From assembly GCF_003990915.1 (NCBI RefSeq), contig NZ_BHXQ01000002.1:248001-312000 (forward strand): a stretch of 64,000 bases of DNA. The letters run 5' to 3'. The position numbers and the translations under genes are program-made. The notes under the pieces were generated by a model. It saw nothing but the letters and a program-made list of their open reading frames with translations, searched no databases and was not told where the DNA came from. The stretch is from Chryseotalea sanaruensis (GTDB taxonomy: Bacteria > Bacteroidota > Bacteroidia > Cytophagales > Cyclobacteriaceae). The stretch's first letter is position 1. Every line of letters starts with the position of its first letter. Of this stretch, positions 35,813-44,374 are shown piece after piece.

Positions 35813-38047
35813 ATGAAAATTAAACTTCTATTCTCTCTGCTGCTTTTGTCGGCAGTAGCTTATGCGCAAAGTCCGGGCTGGCAAGGCAAGTTTGAACAGC
35901 TTGACCAATTGTTGCCCACACCCAATGAATACAGGAGCGGATCAGGCGCACCAGGGCCACGCTACTGGCAACAGAGAGCCGATTATGTTATTAATGCCGA
36001 GCTCAATGATGTTAACCAAAGTATTACAGGGAGTGAGACCATTACCTACTTCAACAACTCACCTGATGTGCTAAAATATCTTTGGTTACAACTAGATCAA
36101 AACATTAACGATAAAGAGAGTAACACTTTAAAAACTGCTACCAGCACGGTACGCGATTCAATTGATACCAAATCTATCGCCAGCAGTCTTGTTTTACACG
36201 ATTTTGATGGTGGCTTTAAAATTAAATCTGTAAAAGATGCAACTGGTAAAGCTTTGCCTTATACCATCAATGCTACCATGATGCGCATTGATCTGCCACA
36301 AGCATTGGCTCCAGGACAAAAATTCTCTTTCTCTGTTGAATGGTCTTTTAACATTAACGATCGCGTAAAGGGCTATACCACGAATGATGGCAGAAGTGGT
36401 ATGGAATATTTCCCAAAAGATGGCAACTACCTCTACATTATTGCTCAATGGTTTCCACGCATGTGTGTTTACGATGATGTTGTGGGATGGCAGAATAAAC
36501 AGTTCTTGGGTCAGGGCGAGTTTACGCTTACTTTCGGTAACTACGTGGTTAACCTGACAGTGCCTGCCGATCATATTGTAGCGGCAACAGGTATGGTGCA
36601 AAACGCAAAAGAAGTTTTAACACCGGAACAATACGCGCGCTTTGAAAAAGCGAAAACATCTTTTGACAAGCCTGTGATTATTGCTACCCAGCAAGAAGCT
36701 GAACAACGTGAGAAGACAAAATCTACTGCTAAAAAAACATGGAAATTCTATGCCGAAAATGTACGTGACTTCGCCTTTGCTACTTCACGTAAATTTATCT
36801 GGGATGCACAGGCAGTAAAGATCGGAGACAAAACGCCATTAGCGATGTCTTACTATCCTAAAGAAGGCAACCCACTATGGGAGCAAGAATCTACCAAAGC
36901 TGTTAAATACACTTTAGAAACTTATAGCAAATACACCATCGACTATCCATATCCACAGGCAACATCTGTACATGCTGCATCATTAGGTATGGAGTATCCA
37001 ATGATTTGCTTTAACTACGGTCGTCCGTTAGAAGATGGCACCATTCCTGAACGCACCAAATGGGGAATGATTGGTGTAATAGTGCATGAAGTAGGTCATA
37101 ACTTCTTCCCGATGATCATTAACAGTGATGAGCGTCAGTGGACATGGATGGATGAGGGCTTGAATACTTTTGTGCAATACAGAACTCAGGTTGAAAATTA
37201 TCCTGACATGCCACAACGTAGAGGCCCTGCTTCAACTATCGTCCCTTACATGAAGGGCAATGCAGATTTACAACGACCGCTTATGGTGAACTCAGAATCG
37301 GTAGTACGTGCCAACTTCGGAAACGAACAATACGCCAAGTGTGCTACTGGTTTAAATATGCTGCGCGAAACCGTTATGGGCCCTGAATTATTTGACAAAG
37401 CTTTTAAAGAATATGCAAGTCGTTGGGCATTTAAACACCCTAAACCTGCTGATTTATTCCGCACAATGGAAGATGCCTCTGCTGTAGACCTGGATTGGTT
37501 CTGGAGAGGATGGTTCTATACGACAGATGTGTGTGATCAATCTATTGAACAAGTAAGATGGTTGACTGTGCGCACAGAAAACTCTAAAGTTGAAAACAAA
37601 GGCGTTAGTGCCAAGCGAGGTGATCTTGCTTCAGGCAGCAGTACTAACCAAGCGAATGATTTCAGCAATGGTCCACAACCTATTACCGTATTACCAACGC
37701 CTGATTATTTTTATGGTGAATTCAGAAGCCGTGTTGACGATAAAGCTGTATTGGCCAAGTTAGAAAACAAGAACCTGTACGAGGTAACCCTTACAAATAA
37801 TGGAGGTCTAATTATGCCTGTTATCATTGAATGGACTTACAAAGATGGTAGCAAGGAACTTGAGCGCATACCTGCAGAAATCTGGCGCACAAATGAACAA
37901 CGCATTACTAAAGTGTTTGTAAAGGATAAAGAGGTTACTAAAGTTGTATTAGATCCTAAAATGGAAACAACTGACATAAGCCTTGAAGACAACGTTTTTC
38001 CTAAAGTGCAAAGCCCATCTAAAATTGATCAATTGAAGAAAAAATAG
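35813..38047 (+). CDS. M1 family metallopeptidase, copy 1
   Basis: 744 aa from the ATG at 35813; an in-frame start at 35711 would overlap the HupE gene and disrupt the signal peptide MKIKLLFSLLLLSAVAYAQ. Zinc site HEVGH (His425, Glu426, His429) with the third ligand Glu448 in MDEGLN, the HExxH-x18-E spacing of M1. The exopeptidase motif usually written GAMEN is here GMEYP near 391-395. The N-terminal saddle domain, catalytic domain and a C-terminal barrel-like part are present. Secreted or periplasmic. Copy 2 lies directly downstream and is closely similar throughout. Confidence 0.92.
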   Translation: MKIKLLFSLLLLSAVAYAQSPGWQGKFEQLDQLLPTPNEYRSGSGAPGPRYWQQRADYVINAELNDVNQSITGSETITYFNNSPDVLKYLWLQLDQNINDKESNTLKTATSTVRDSIDTKSIASSLVLHDFDGGFKIKSVKDATGKALPYTINATMMRIDLPQALAPGQKFSFSVEWSFNINDRVKGYTTNDGRSGMEYFPKDGNYLYIIAQWFPRMCVYDDVVGWQNKQFLGQGEFTLTFGNYVVNLTVPADHIVAATGMVQNAKEVLTPEQYARFEKAKTSFDKPVIIATQQEAEQREKTKSTAKKTWKFYAENVRDFAFATSRKFIWDAQAVKIGDKTPLAMSYYPKEGNPLWEQESTKAVKYTLETYSKYTIDYPYPQATSVHAASLGMEYPMICFNYGRPLEDGTIPERTKWGMIGVIVHEVGHNFFPMIINSDERQWTWMDEGLNTFVQYRTQVENYPDMPQRRGPASTIVPYMKGNADLQRPLMVNSESVVRANFGNEQYAKCATGLNMLRETVMGPELFDKAFKEYASRWAFKHPKPADLFRTMEDASAVDLDWFWRGWFYTTDVCDQSIEQVRWLTVRTENSKVENKGVSAKRGDLASGSSTNQANDFSNGPQPITVLPTPDYFYGEFRSRVDDKAVLAKLENKNLYEVTLTNNGGLIMPVIIEWTYKDGSKELERIPAEIWRTNEQRITKVFVKDKEVTKVVLDPKMETTDISLEDNVFPKVQSPSKIDQLKKK

Positions 38048-38073
38048 AAAGAAGCCGTAAATAACCATTTAAG

Positions 38074-38108
38074 TGCCGGTTGGGGTGTTTATCCTAACCG
38101 GCATTTTT
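38074..38108 (+). terminator. Terminator after M1 peptidase copy 1
   Basis: 11-bp stem (38074-38084 with 38093-38103, one G-T pair), 8-nt loop, then TTTTT. It lies between the tandem peptidase genes. Confidence 0.85.
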
Positions 38109-38135
38109 GCTTTATTGCATATCCAAATTACAATT

Positions 38136-40349
38136 ATGAAGAAATTATTAATAATTGCCCTGTTCGCTTCTTTTGCTGTTCAGGCTCAAAACTGGAAAGG
38201 TAAGTTTGAACAACTTGGCCCTAACGAGTTACCTACACCCAATGCTTATCGTTCAGGTTCAGGTGCCCCTGGCACTGAGTACTGGCAACAACGTGCCGAC
38301 TACGTTATTGATGTAGAGGTTAATGATGAAACGCAGGTGTTAACAGGTAAAGAAACCATTACTTACCATAACAATTCTCCTGAAACACTTACGTACCTGT
38401 GGATGCAGCTCGATCAAAACATTTTGGCCGATAACAGCATGACTGCCCAAACGCAACAAGGCGGCTTGCGCGATTCTTCTGCTACGCGCATACTTGGGTT
38501 TATTGGTGTTAACACGAGCGACTACAAAGGTGGCTATAACATTACGGCTGTTAAAGATGCGGCCAACAAAGCACTAAAGTATACCATCAACAATACCATG
38601 ATGCGTATTGAACTTCCGGCACCTCTTAAAAAGGGTGAGAAGTTTGTGTTCTCCGTTGATTGGAATTATCAGGAATACGACCGCATGCAGTTTAGCCAAC
38701 GCGGTGGCTATGAGTTTTTCCCTGAAGATGGTAATTATGTTTACACTTTTGCCCAGTGGTTCCCACGCATGTGTGTTTTCGATGATTATGAAGGCTGGCA
38801 AAACAAACAGTTTTTAGGAACTGGTGAGTTTGCACTTGCTTTTGGTGATTACAAAGTACGCATTACAGTTCCTTCAGATCATATTGTTGCTTCAACTGGT
38901 TGGTTGCAAAATCCTAAGGCCGTATTAACTGCTGAACAACAAGAACGCTATGCCTTGGCACAAAGAACTTTTGATAAGCCAGTATTTATTGTAACCGAAG
39001 AAGAAGCTAAAAAGAAAGAGAAGGAACGCGCTACTAAAAAAAGCACTTGGGAATTCCATGCTGAAAACGTACGCGATTTTGCATTTGCTCATTCTCGCAA
39101 ATTTATCTGGGATGCTCAAGCCGTAAAGCTTGCTACCAAAACACCTTTAGCGCAATCATTTTATCCTAAAGAAGGTAATCCGTTATGGGCTAAAGAATCA
39201 ACTAAAGCTGTTAAAAACACACTTGAGGTTTACTCTGCAAGAACATTCGATTATCCTTATCCGCATGCTACATCAGTTCATGCTGCGAATCAAGGTATGG
39301 AGTACCCTATGATCTGTTTCAATTTTGGACGGCCAAATAAAGATGGAACTTACTCAGATCGTTTACTTCAGGGTATGATTGGTGTAGTTGTACACGAAGT
39401 AGGTCACAACTTTTTCCCGATGATTATAAACAGTGATGAACGTCAGAGCACATGGATGGATGAAGGCTTGAATACTTTTATGGAAGGCGAAACTATCCGT
39501 GATCGTTATCCTGCACTAAACTATACTACGGCTACACCTAAAAGCATGATTCCTTTTATGAAAGGTGATCGTACGCAGATGCGACCTATTATGGCAACTG
39601 CAGATAACCAGGGAAGAAACCACGGCCCTAATGGTTATACAAAACCTGGCACTGGTTTAACTATCCTGCGCAATACTGTTATGGGGCCTGAATTGTTTGA
39701 CAAAGCCTTTAAAGAGTACGCCACACGTTGGGCATTTAAACATCCAAAGCCAGCAGATTTCTTCCGCACTATGGAAGATGCATCAGCTGTTGACCTTGAT
39801 TGGTTCTGGAGAGGTTGGTTCTTTACCACTGATAACACAGATATTGAGTTAGCTGAAGTAAAGTGGATGAAGGTAAAGAGTACACAGGTTGATCCTGAAA
39901 AGAAAACACCTAAAACAAAACAAGGTGATCTTGCCTCAGCCAAGAGCAACAACCCAACTGATTTCTCAAATGGCCCTGAAGAATTTACCTTAATCAATAC
40001 CCCTGATAATTTCTATGGTGAATTCCGCAGCCGCATTAATGATGATGATGTGAGAAAGAAACTCGAGGGTAAAAATATCTATCAGGTTAAACTTAAAAAT
40101 GTTGGTGGTTTGGTGATGCCAGTCATTATCGAGTGGACGTTTAAAGATGGCAGCAAAGAGATTGACCGTATACCGGCAGAAATCTGGCGCCTAAATGAAA
40201 ATGAAGTAGTTAAAGTATTTGTGAAAGAGAAAGAGGTGGTAAATGTATTGGTTGATCCTAATTTCGAGATTGCCGATGTAAATGCTACAAATAACAATTT
40301 CCCTAAAAAAGAAGAACCTTCAAAGGTAGATCAGTTGAAGAAGAATTAA
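38136..40349 (+). CDS. M1 family metallopeptidase, copy 2
   Basis: 737 aa from ATG 38136, which gives the signal peptide MKKLLIIALFASFAVQAQ; an upstream in-frame start at 38073 lies in the terminator. The zinc site HEVGH starts at His420, with MDEGLN 18 residues on; GMEYP again replaces GAMEN. It shares long identical blocks with copy 1 (for example YRSGSGAPG, YWQQRADYVI, NFFPMIINSDERQ, the WFWRGWF segment and C-terminal PSKxDQLKK), so it is a tandem duplication. The greatest differences are in the region around residues 470-510, which could change substrate choice. Confidence 0.92.
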   Translation: MKKLLIIALFASFAVQAQNWKGKFEQLGPNELPTPNAYRSGSGAPGTEYWQQRADYVIDVEVNDETQVLTGKETITYHNNSPETLTYLWMQLDQNILADNSMTAQTQQGGLRDSSATRILGFIGVNTSDYKGGYNITAVKDAANKALKYTINNTMMRIELPAPLKKGEKFVFSVDWNYQEYDRMQFSQRGGYEFFPEDGNYVYTFAQWFPRMCVFDDYEGWQNKQFLGTGEFALAFGDYKVRITVPSDHIVASTGWLQNPKAVLTAEQQERYALAQRTFDKPVFIVTEEEAKKKEKERATKKSTWEFHAENVRDFAFAHSRKFIWDAQAVKLATKTPLAQSFYPKEGNPLWAKESTKAVKNTLEVYSARTFDYPYPHATSVHAANQGMEYPMICFNFGRPNKDGTYSDRLLQGMIGVVVHEVGHNFFPMIINSDERQSTWMDEGLNTFMEGETIRDRYPALNYTTATPKSMIPFMKGDRTQMRPIMATADNQGRNHGPNGYTKPGTGLTILRNTVMGPELFDKAFKEYATRWAFKHPKPADFFRTMEDASAVDLDWFWRGWFFTTDNTDIELAEVKWMKVKSTQVDPEKKTPKTKQGDLASAKSNNPTDFSNGPEEFTLINTPDNFYGEFRSRINDDDVRKKLEGKNIYQVKLKNVGGLVMPVIIEWTFKDGSKEIDRIPAEIWRLNENEVVKVFVKEKEVVNVLVDPNFEIADVNATNNNFPKKEEPSKVDQLKKN

Positions 40350-40378
40350 TCTGATTAACATAGACGAAAACGAGAGAG

Positions 40379-40402
40379 AGCCCGGGATTACCCGGGCTTT
40401 TT
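40379..40402 (+). terminator. Terminator after M1 peptidase copy 2
   Basis: 8-bp GC-rich stem (40379-40386 with 40391-40398), loop ATTA, then a T-run. Confidence 0.9.
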
Positions 40403-40450
40403 CATTGACTACACCTTCAAGGTCTTATTTTGTTTTTGCATCTTTACAGT

Positions 40451-41227
40451 ATGAAATTATTCTTTCGCGAATACCCATCTGCTAAACCGAATGCGCCTGT
40501 GATGATTATCATGCATGGTTTGTTTGGCTCTTGTGATAATTGGCTTACTCAGGCCAAATTGTTTAATCAGGATTATCAAGTTTACACAATTGATATACGC
40601 AACCACGGTCTTTCACCACACAGCGATGACTTTGACTATACTTTTATGGTTAAGGATTTAGTTGAATTCATTGACGATCATCAGATACAAAATCCGATTA
40701 TTATCGGCCACTCCATGGGCGGTAAAGCGGCCATGAATTTTGCTATTGCGCATCCTGATAAACTTGCTTGTTTGATTGTCGTAGATATTGCACCGCGCGC
40801 CTACAACCTTGAACATTATACCATTGCTGAAGGACTTAAAGCCATTACCATTGATACGCTCACTTCTCGCAACGAAGCAGATGAACAACTTGCACGTTTT
40901 GTGCCTGAATCAGATGTGCGCCAGTTTCTACTTAAAAATTTACAACGCAAATCTGAAGGTGGTTTTAGCTGGAAATTTAATTTAAAAGTAATTACAGAGA
41001 AGCTCAGTAATGTAGGTGTTGAATTACAATACAAAGGTACTTTCGATAAAGCAACGTTGTTTGTAAAGGGTAATCGTTCCAATTACGTAAAAGATGAAGA
41101 CACCAATATCATCCGTCAATATTTTCCTCAAGCTAAGATAGAGGGAATGGATACAAGCCACTGGGTACAAGCTGAAAAACCGCAGGAGTTTGTAACACTG
41201 GTTCATAACTACCTTCAATCGTTGTAA
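40451..41227 (+). CDS. Alpha/beta hydrolase, YbfF-like esterase
   Basis: 258 aa from ATG 40451 (an in-frame codon at 40430 is less likely, as family members start just before the first strand). HG motif in IIMHGLFGSCDNW, nucleophile elbow GHSMGG with Ser88, TIDIRNHGLSPHS after strand 4, and catalytic His in TSHWVQAEKP near the C terminus. This pattern matches YbfF/abhydrolase-11 type esterases. Its stop codon overlaps the start of the next gene (TAATG). Confidence 0.85.
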   Translation: MKLFFREYPSAKPNAPVMIIMHGLFGSCDNWLTQAKLFNQDYQVYTIDIRNHGLSPHSDDFDYTFMVKDLVEFIDDHQIQNPIIIGHSMGGKAAMNFAIAHPDKLACLIVVDIAPRAYNLEHYTIAEGLKAITIDTLTSRNEADEQLARFVPESDVRQFLLKNLQRKSEGGFSWKFNLKVITEKLSNVGVELQYKGTFDKATLFVKGNRSNYVKDEDTNIIRQYFPQAKIEGMDTSHWVQAEKPQEFVTLVHNYLQSL

Positions 41228-41937
41228 TGGGTAAAGGCAAACTATACTTAATTCCTGTTGTGATTGCTGACGCAACTCAAGGCAGTGTTATTCCAACACA
41301 GGTGAGAGAGGTTTTGCCTTCTATTCAATATTTTCTTGCTGAAGAAATCAGAACAGCTCGCAGGTATTTAAGCAGCTTAAAAGTGTATGAATCTATCGAG
41401 CCGCTTCAATTCCAGGTGTTAAATAAAAAAACGAAACCGGCTGAGCTCAAAGAATTATTCAAACCAATTGAAGATGGGAAAAATTTAGGTGTTCTTTCTG
41501 AATCGGGTTGCCCTGGTGTAGCAGACCCTGGGGCTATTGCAGTTGCTTATGCGCACAAACACAACATTGTTGTTGTGCCTTTGGTTGGTCCTTCATCGCT
41601 TTTACTTTCTTTAATGGCCAGCGGATTAAACGGTCAGAAGTTTGCGTTTCATGGTTATCTGCCTATTGACTCCAAAGATCGTTTACAAGCAATACGTGAA
41701 CTGGAAAAAGAATCAAAACAAAAAAATCAAACGCAGCTTTTCATTGAAACCCCTTACCGCAATCAAGCTGTCTACAACGATTTGGTAAAAGGTTTAAGCA
41801 ACACAACATTATTAACCGTAGCCTACGACATAACCGGAAGTGCCGAATTGATCAAAACAAAATCAGTGGCTGAGTGGAAAAAAGAAAAACTAATACTTGA
41901 TAAACTACCTTGCGTTTTCTTACTCCTCGCTGAATAA
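41227..41937 (+). CDS. SAM-dependent tetrapyrrole-methylase-family protein (RsmI-like)
   Basis: 236 aa. Features of the RsmI group are visible: LYLIPVVIADATQGSVIP at the start, AEEIRTARRYL, LSESGCPGVADPGA (the RsmI SDAGxPxxSDPG motif) and VPLVGPSSLLLSLMASGL. RsmI 2'-O-methylates C1402 of 16S rRNA. This short form differs enough from typical RsmI (no N-terminal ATPIGNL motif) that it may be the paralogue common in Bacteroidota, of unknown target. Confidence 0.82.
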   Translation: MGKGKLYLIPVVIADATQGSVIPTQVREVLPSIQYFLAEEIRTARRYLSSLKVYESIEPLQFQVLNKKTKPAELKELFKPIEDGKNLGVLSESGCPGVADPGAIAVAYAHKHNIVVVPLVGPSSLLLSLMASGLNGQKFAFHGYLPIDSKDRLQAIRELEKESKQKNQTQLFIETPYRNQAVYNDLVKGLSNTTLLTVAYDITGSAELIKTKSVAEWKKEKLILDKLPCVFLLLAE

Positions 41938-41951
41938 CAAACACCTGCCGG

Positions 41952-42165
41952 CTTACTGACATAAATCATTGAATCTTCTACGCAACGCTAGTAGTTTTAC
42001 TCTATGGCATTGCTGTTCCAAATGTTCCGAAGGGCATCTGGAACTCGTGATATGCCGGATTTAAATCCGGCATTATAGCTAGTTCGACATGCGCTACGCT
42101 AACATGTCGAACAGCGTAAGTAACAAATAATGACTTACTGATATAAATCATTAAATCCATTACGC
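41952..42165. repeat. Hairpin-rich intergenic repeat element bounded by 32-bp direct repeats
   Basis: Imperfect direct repeats of about 32 bp (41952-41983 and 42134-42165; consensus opens CTTACTGAYATAAATCATT) bracket three inverted repeats. These are 42015-42044 (GTTCCA/TGGAAC arms), a perfect 22-nt palindrome at 42052-42073, and 42082-42112 (10-bp arms GTTCGACATG/CATGTCGAAC, 11-nt loop). The structure resembles REP/MITE-type elements. No transposase is present. The second direct repeat runs up to 20 nt before the DUF1801 start codon. Confidence 0.65.
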
Positions 42166-42185
42166 TTTACTTGTACCTTTACTGC

Positions 42186-42551
42186 ATGACGGTACAAGGC
42201 TTTATCTCTACCCTTCCTAAAAAGCAGAAAGACATAATGACCATGATGCGATTGTGGATTTTAGATTTAGGTCCCAATGTTACTGAAGAACTCATCAATA
42301 ATATTCCATCCTTCCAATTAAATGGTGCCCTCTGTTATATTAGCCATGATGAAGATAGCGTAAGTCTTTGTTTCAATCGTGGTTTTGAATTACCTAAAGA
42401 ATATAATTTTCTGGAAAGTAAGGGCAGGAAGCAAGTAATGTCAGCTACCTTTTATGGGCTGACTGAATTAGATGAATACGAAGACGAGGTAAAAGAATTG
42501 TTAAATGAGGCTGCAGCTTTAAATGGTTTTCTGGCGAAGAAAAGAAAATGA
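42186..42551 (+). CDS. DUF1801 (YdhG-like) family protein
   Basis: 121 aa from ATG 42186. The pattern PKKQKDIMTMMRLWILDLGPNVTEELINN...ALCYIS and the C-terminal AxFYGL...L fits DUF1801, small cytosolic proteins of unknown biochemical role with a wing-like alpha/beta fold. Monocistronic, preceded by the hairpin-rich repeat. Confidence 0.7.
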   Translation: MTVQGFISTLPKKQKDIMTMMRLWILDLGPNVTEELINNIPSFQLNGALCYISHDEDSVSLCFNRGFELPKEYNFLESKGRKQVMSATFYGLTELDEYEDEVKELLNEAAALNGFLAKKRK

Positions 42552-42631
42552 TGAATAAATTTAGAATTTAGAATTGTTTACAAAGATGAAAAGGAACAAT
42601 CTCAAATTTAAAACTTCTTTCAATTGAAATG

Positions 42632-42655
42632 CTGTTCTGTGAGGACACAGATCAG
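42632..42655. repeat. REP-like hairpin
   Basis: 10-bp arms (42632-42641 with 42646-42655, one mismatch) around loop AGGA, in the 123-bp gap between convergent genes. There is no T-run, so it is not a standard terminator. Confidence 0.5.
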
Positions 42656-42674
42656 GGGTAAGGATAAGGATAAA

Positions 42675-43139
42675 TTACCTTAGTTCTCTCAAGTCAAGTG
42701 AAAGTAATTCCTTAATAAAGTCAGGACGGGATTGCATAGAAGGAATTGCTTTTAGCGGCTCATAAATAATTACAACACCTTTCTGTTCATTTTTTCCATA
42801 ACTCATTGTTTTCACTATTTTAGAATCATGCTTAAACAATAAAGTTGAGAATTGAGAATTACTTTCCACTTCACGAACTGTATCAACTCTCAGTAAACTA
42901 TTCTCATGAATAATTCTCTGAGAAAATAAATCTATTAGCGCTTCATATTGTGCTGGCTCAGCGTAATGCCAATGAACCATATATTCCTCACACTGCATGC
43001 TTGATTCTGTATTTGATTTGCAACCCTTAGGAACAGCCTTCTTATAGTTAAAGAATGTTACCCTCCATCGCTGACTCAAAAAACCCAATACGATTAGCGT
43101 AGCAAATGCGCCAAGTATAATAATTGATCGAGAAGTCAT
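42675..43139 (-). CDS. Single-pass membrane protein of unknown function
   Basis: 154 aa, not recognised. Residues about 6-22 (IIILGAFATLIVLGFLS) form a membrane anchor; the rest is extracytoplasmic, with Cys residues near 40 and 49. It is the last gene of the tightly packed minus-strand run and starts 24 nt after the M20 gene. Confidence 0.6.
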   Translation of the reverse strand: MTSRSIIILGAFATLIVLGFLSQRWRVTFFNYKKAVPKGCKSNTESSMQCEEYMVHWHYAEPAQYEALIDLFSQRIIHENSLLRVDTVREVESNSQFSTLLFKHDSKIVKTMSYGKNEQKGVVIIYEPLKAIPSMQSRPDFIKELLSLDLRELR

Positions 43140-43163
43140 AGCCTTGCTACTTAGTTTTGATAT

Positions 43164-44351
43164 CTAAATCATTAACTCCTTCACCGCCATCCACGCCATT
43201 AATCCACTACTTATCTTTAGCGCATCTTCATCTATATCAAAGGTGGGGTTGTGTACATAAGACGTTATCCCTTTAGCTTCATTTCTTGTGCCCAGTCGAT
43301 AGAAAGATGCGGGTATAATTTGTGAGTAGTAAGAAAAATCTTCGGCTCCAAGTGTAATATCAATATCAACCACATTTTCCTTACCCACATATTCTGTGGC
43401 AGCTGCTTTTATTCGCTTGGTTACTTGTGGGTCGTTTTGAAGAAAGGGATAGCCACGTGATATATTAACTTCACATTTACCGCCCATGCCTTCTGCTAAA
43501 CTCTCTGCCATTTTCTTAATTCTCCGTAAACCTTCTTCTCTCCACTCTTCATTCATCGCACGGAAAGTACCCGCTATGTTTACTTCCATCGGAATAACAT
43601 TGGTTGTAGCACCACCTTCAATTTTTCCAAAGGTTAAAACCGTAGGTTGCTTAGGGCTTGCGTTGCGACTGATAATTTGCTGCAAGGAAACAATAATATT
43701 ACAGGCAATTACAATTGGATCAATGGTGAGGTCAGGCGCAGCGCCATGCCCACCTTTACCAAGTACTTTCATGTAGATTTCATCTGCGCTGGCCATGTAC
43801 ATTCCCTCACGAAAACCAATTTTGCCAGCAGGCAATAATGGAAATACATGCTGACCAATAATGGTAGCGGGTTGTGGATTCTGCAGCGCTCCATCACGGA
43901 TCATATAAGATGCACCACCAGGATTTTTCTCTTCACCTGGTTGAAATAAAAAACGAATTGTTCCCTCAAATTCCTCTCGCAAATCATGCAGAATTTTCAC
44001 TGTGCCCAACAAAGATGAAGTATGTACATCATGACCACAGGCGTGCATCACACCTGGATTTGTAGATTTATACGAAACATCGTTTGCTTCAACAATCGGC
44101 AAGGCGTCCATGTCGGCACGAAGTGCCACCATCTTTTTTGTTGGATTTTTTCCCTGTACTTCAACAATTAGTCCTGTGCCCGCTACTGCCTTTGGCGTTA
44201 GACCGAACGATCTTAATTGCTTATCAACATATTTTACTGTTTCAAATTCCTGATAGGATAGCTCCGGATGTGCATGCAAATGGCGTCTCCATGTAATTAC
44301 ATCTGTAGTGTATTGATTGGCGAGTACTTTAATTTTATCTAAAAGATTCAT
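43164..44351 (-). CDS. M20-family amidohydrolase (N-acyl-amino-acid amidohydrolase type)
   Basis: 395 aa, cytosolic dinuclear metallohydrolase of the M20D group. Metal-ligand motifs: HACGHDVH near residue 105, GEEKNPGGA, IIGQHVFPLLPAG, and a late GAEDFSYY; the dimerisation lid domain lies between (about 190-310). Members remove N-acyl groups from amino acids or small peptides. It is 23 nt after hutF. Confidence 0.9.
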   Translation of the reverse strand: MNLLDKIKVLANQYTTDVITWRRHLHAHPELSYQEFETVKYVDKQLRSFGLTPKAVAGTGLIVEVQGKNPTKKMVALRADMDALPIVEANDVSYKSTNPGVMHACGHDVHTSSLLGTVKILHDLREEFEGTIRFLFQPGEEKNPGGASYMIRDGALQNPQPATIIGQHVFPLLPAGKIGFREGMYMASADEIYMKVLGKGGHGAAPDLTIDPIVIACNIIVSLQQIISRNASPKQPTVLTFGKIEGGATTNVIPMEVNIAGTFRAMNEEWREEGLRRIKKMAESLAEGMGGKCEVNISRGYPFLQNDPQVTKRIKAAATEYVGKENVVDIDITLGAEDFSYYSQIIPASFYRLGTRNEAKGITSYVHNPTFDIDEDALKISSGLMAWMAVKELMI

Positions 44352-44374
44352 TTCTCCTTACAACTTAAAATTAT

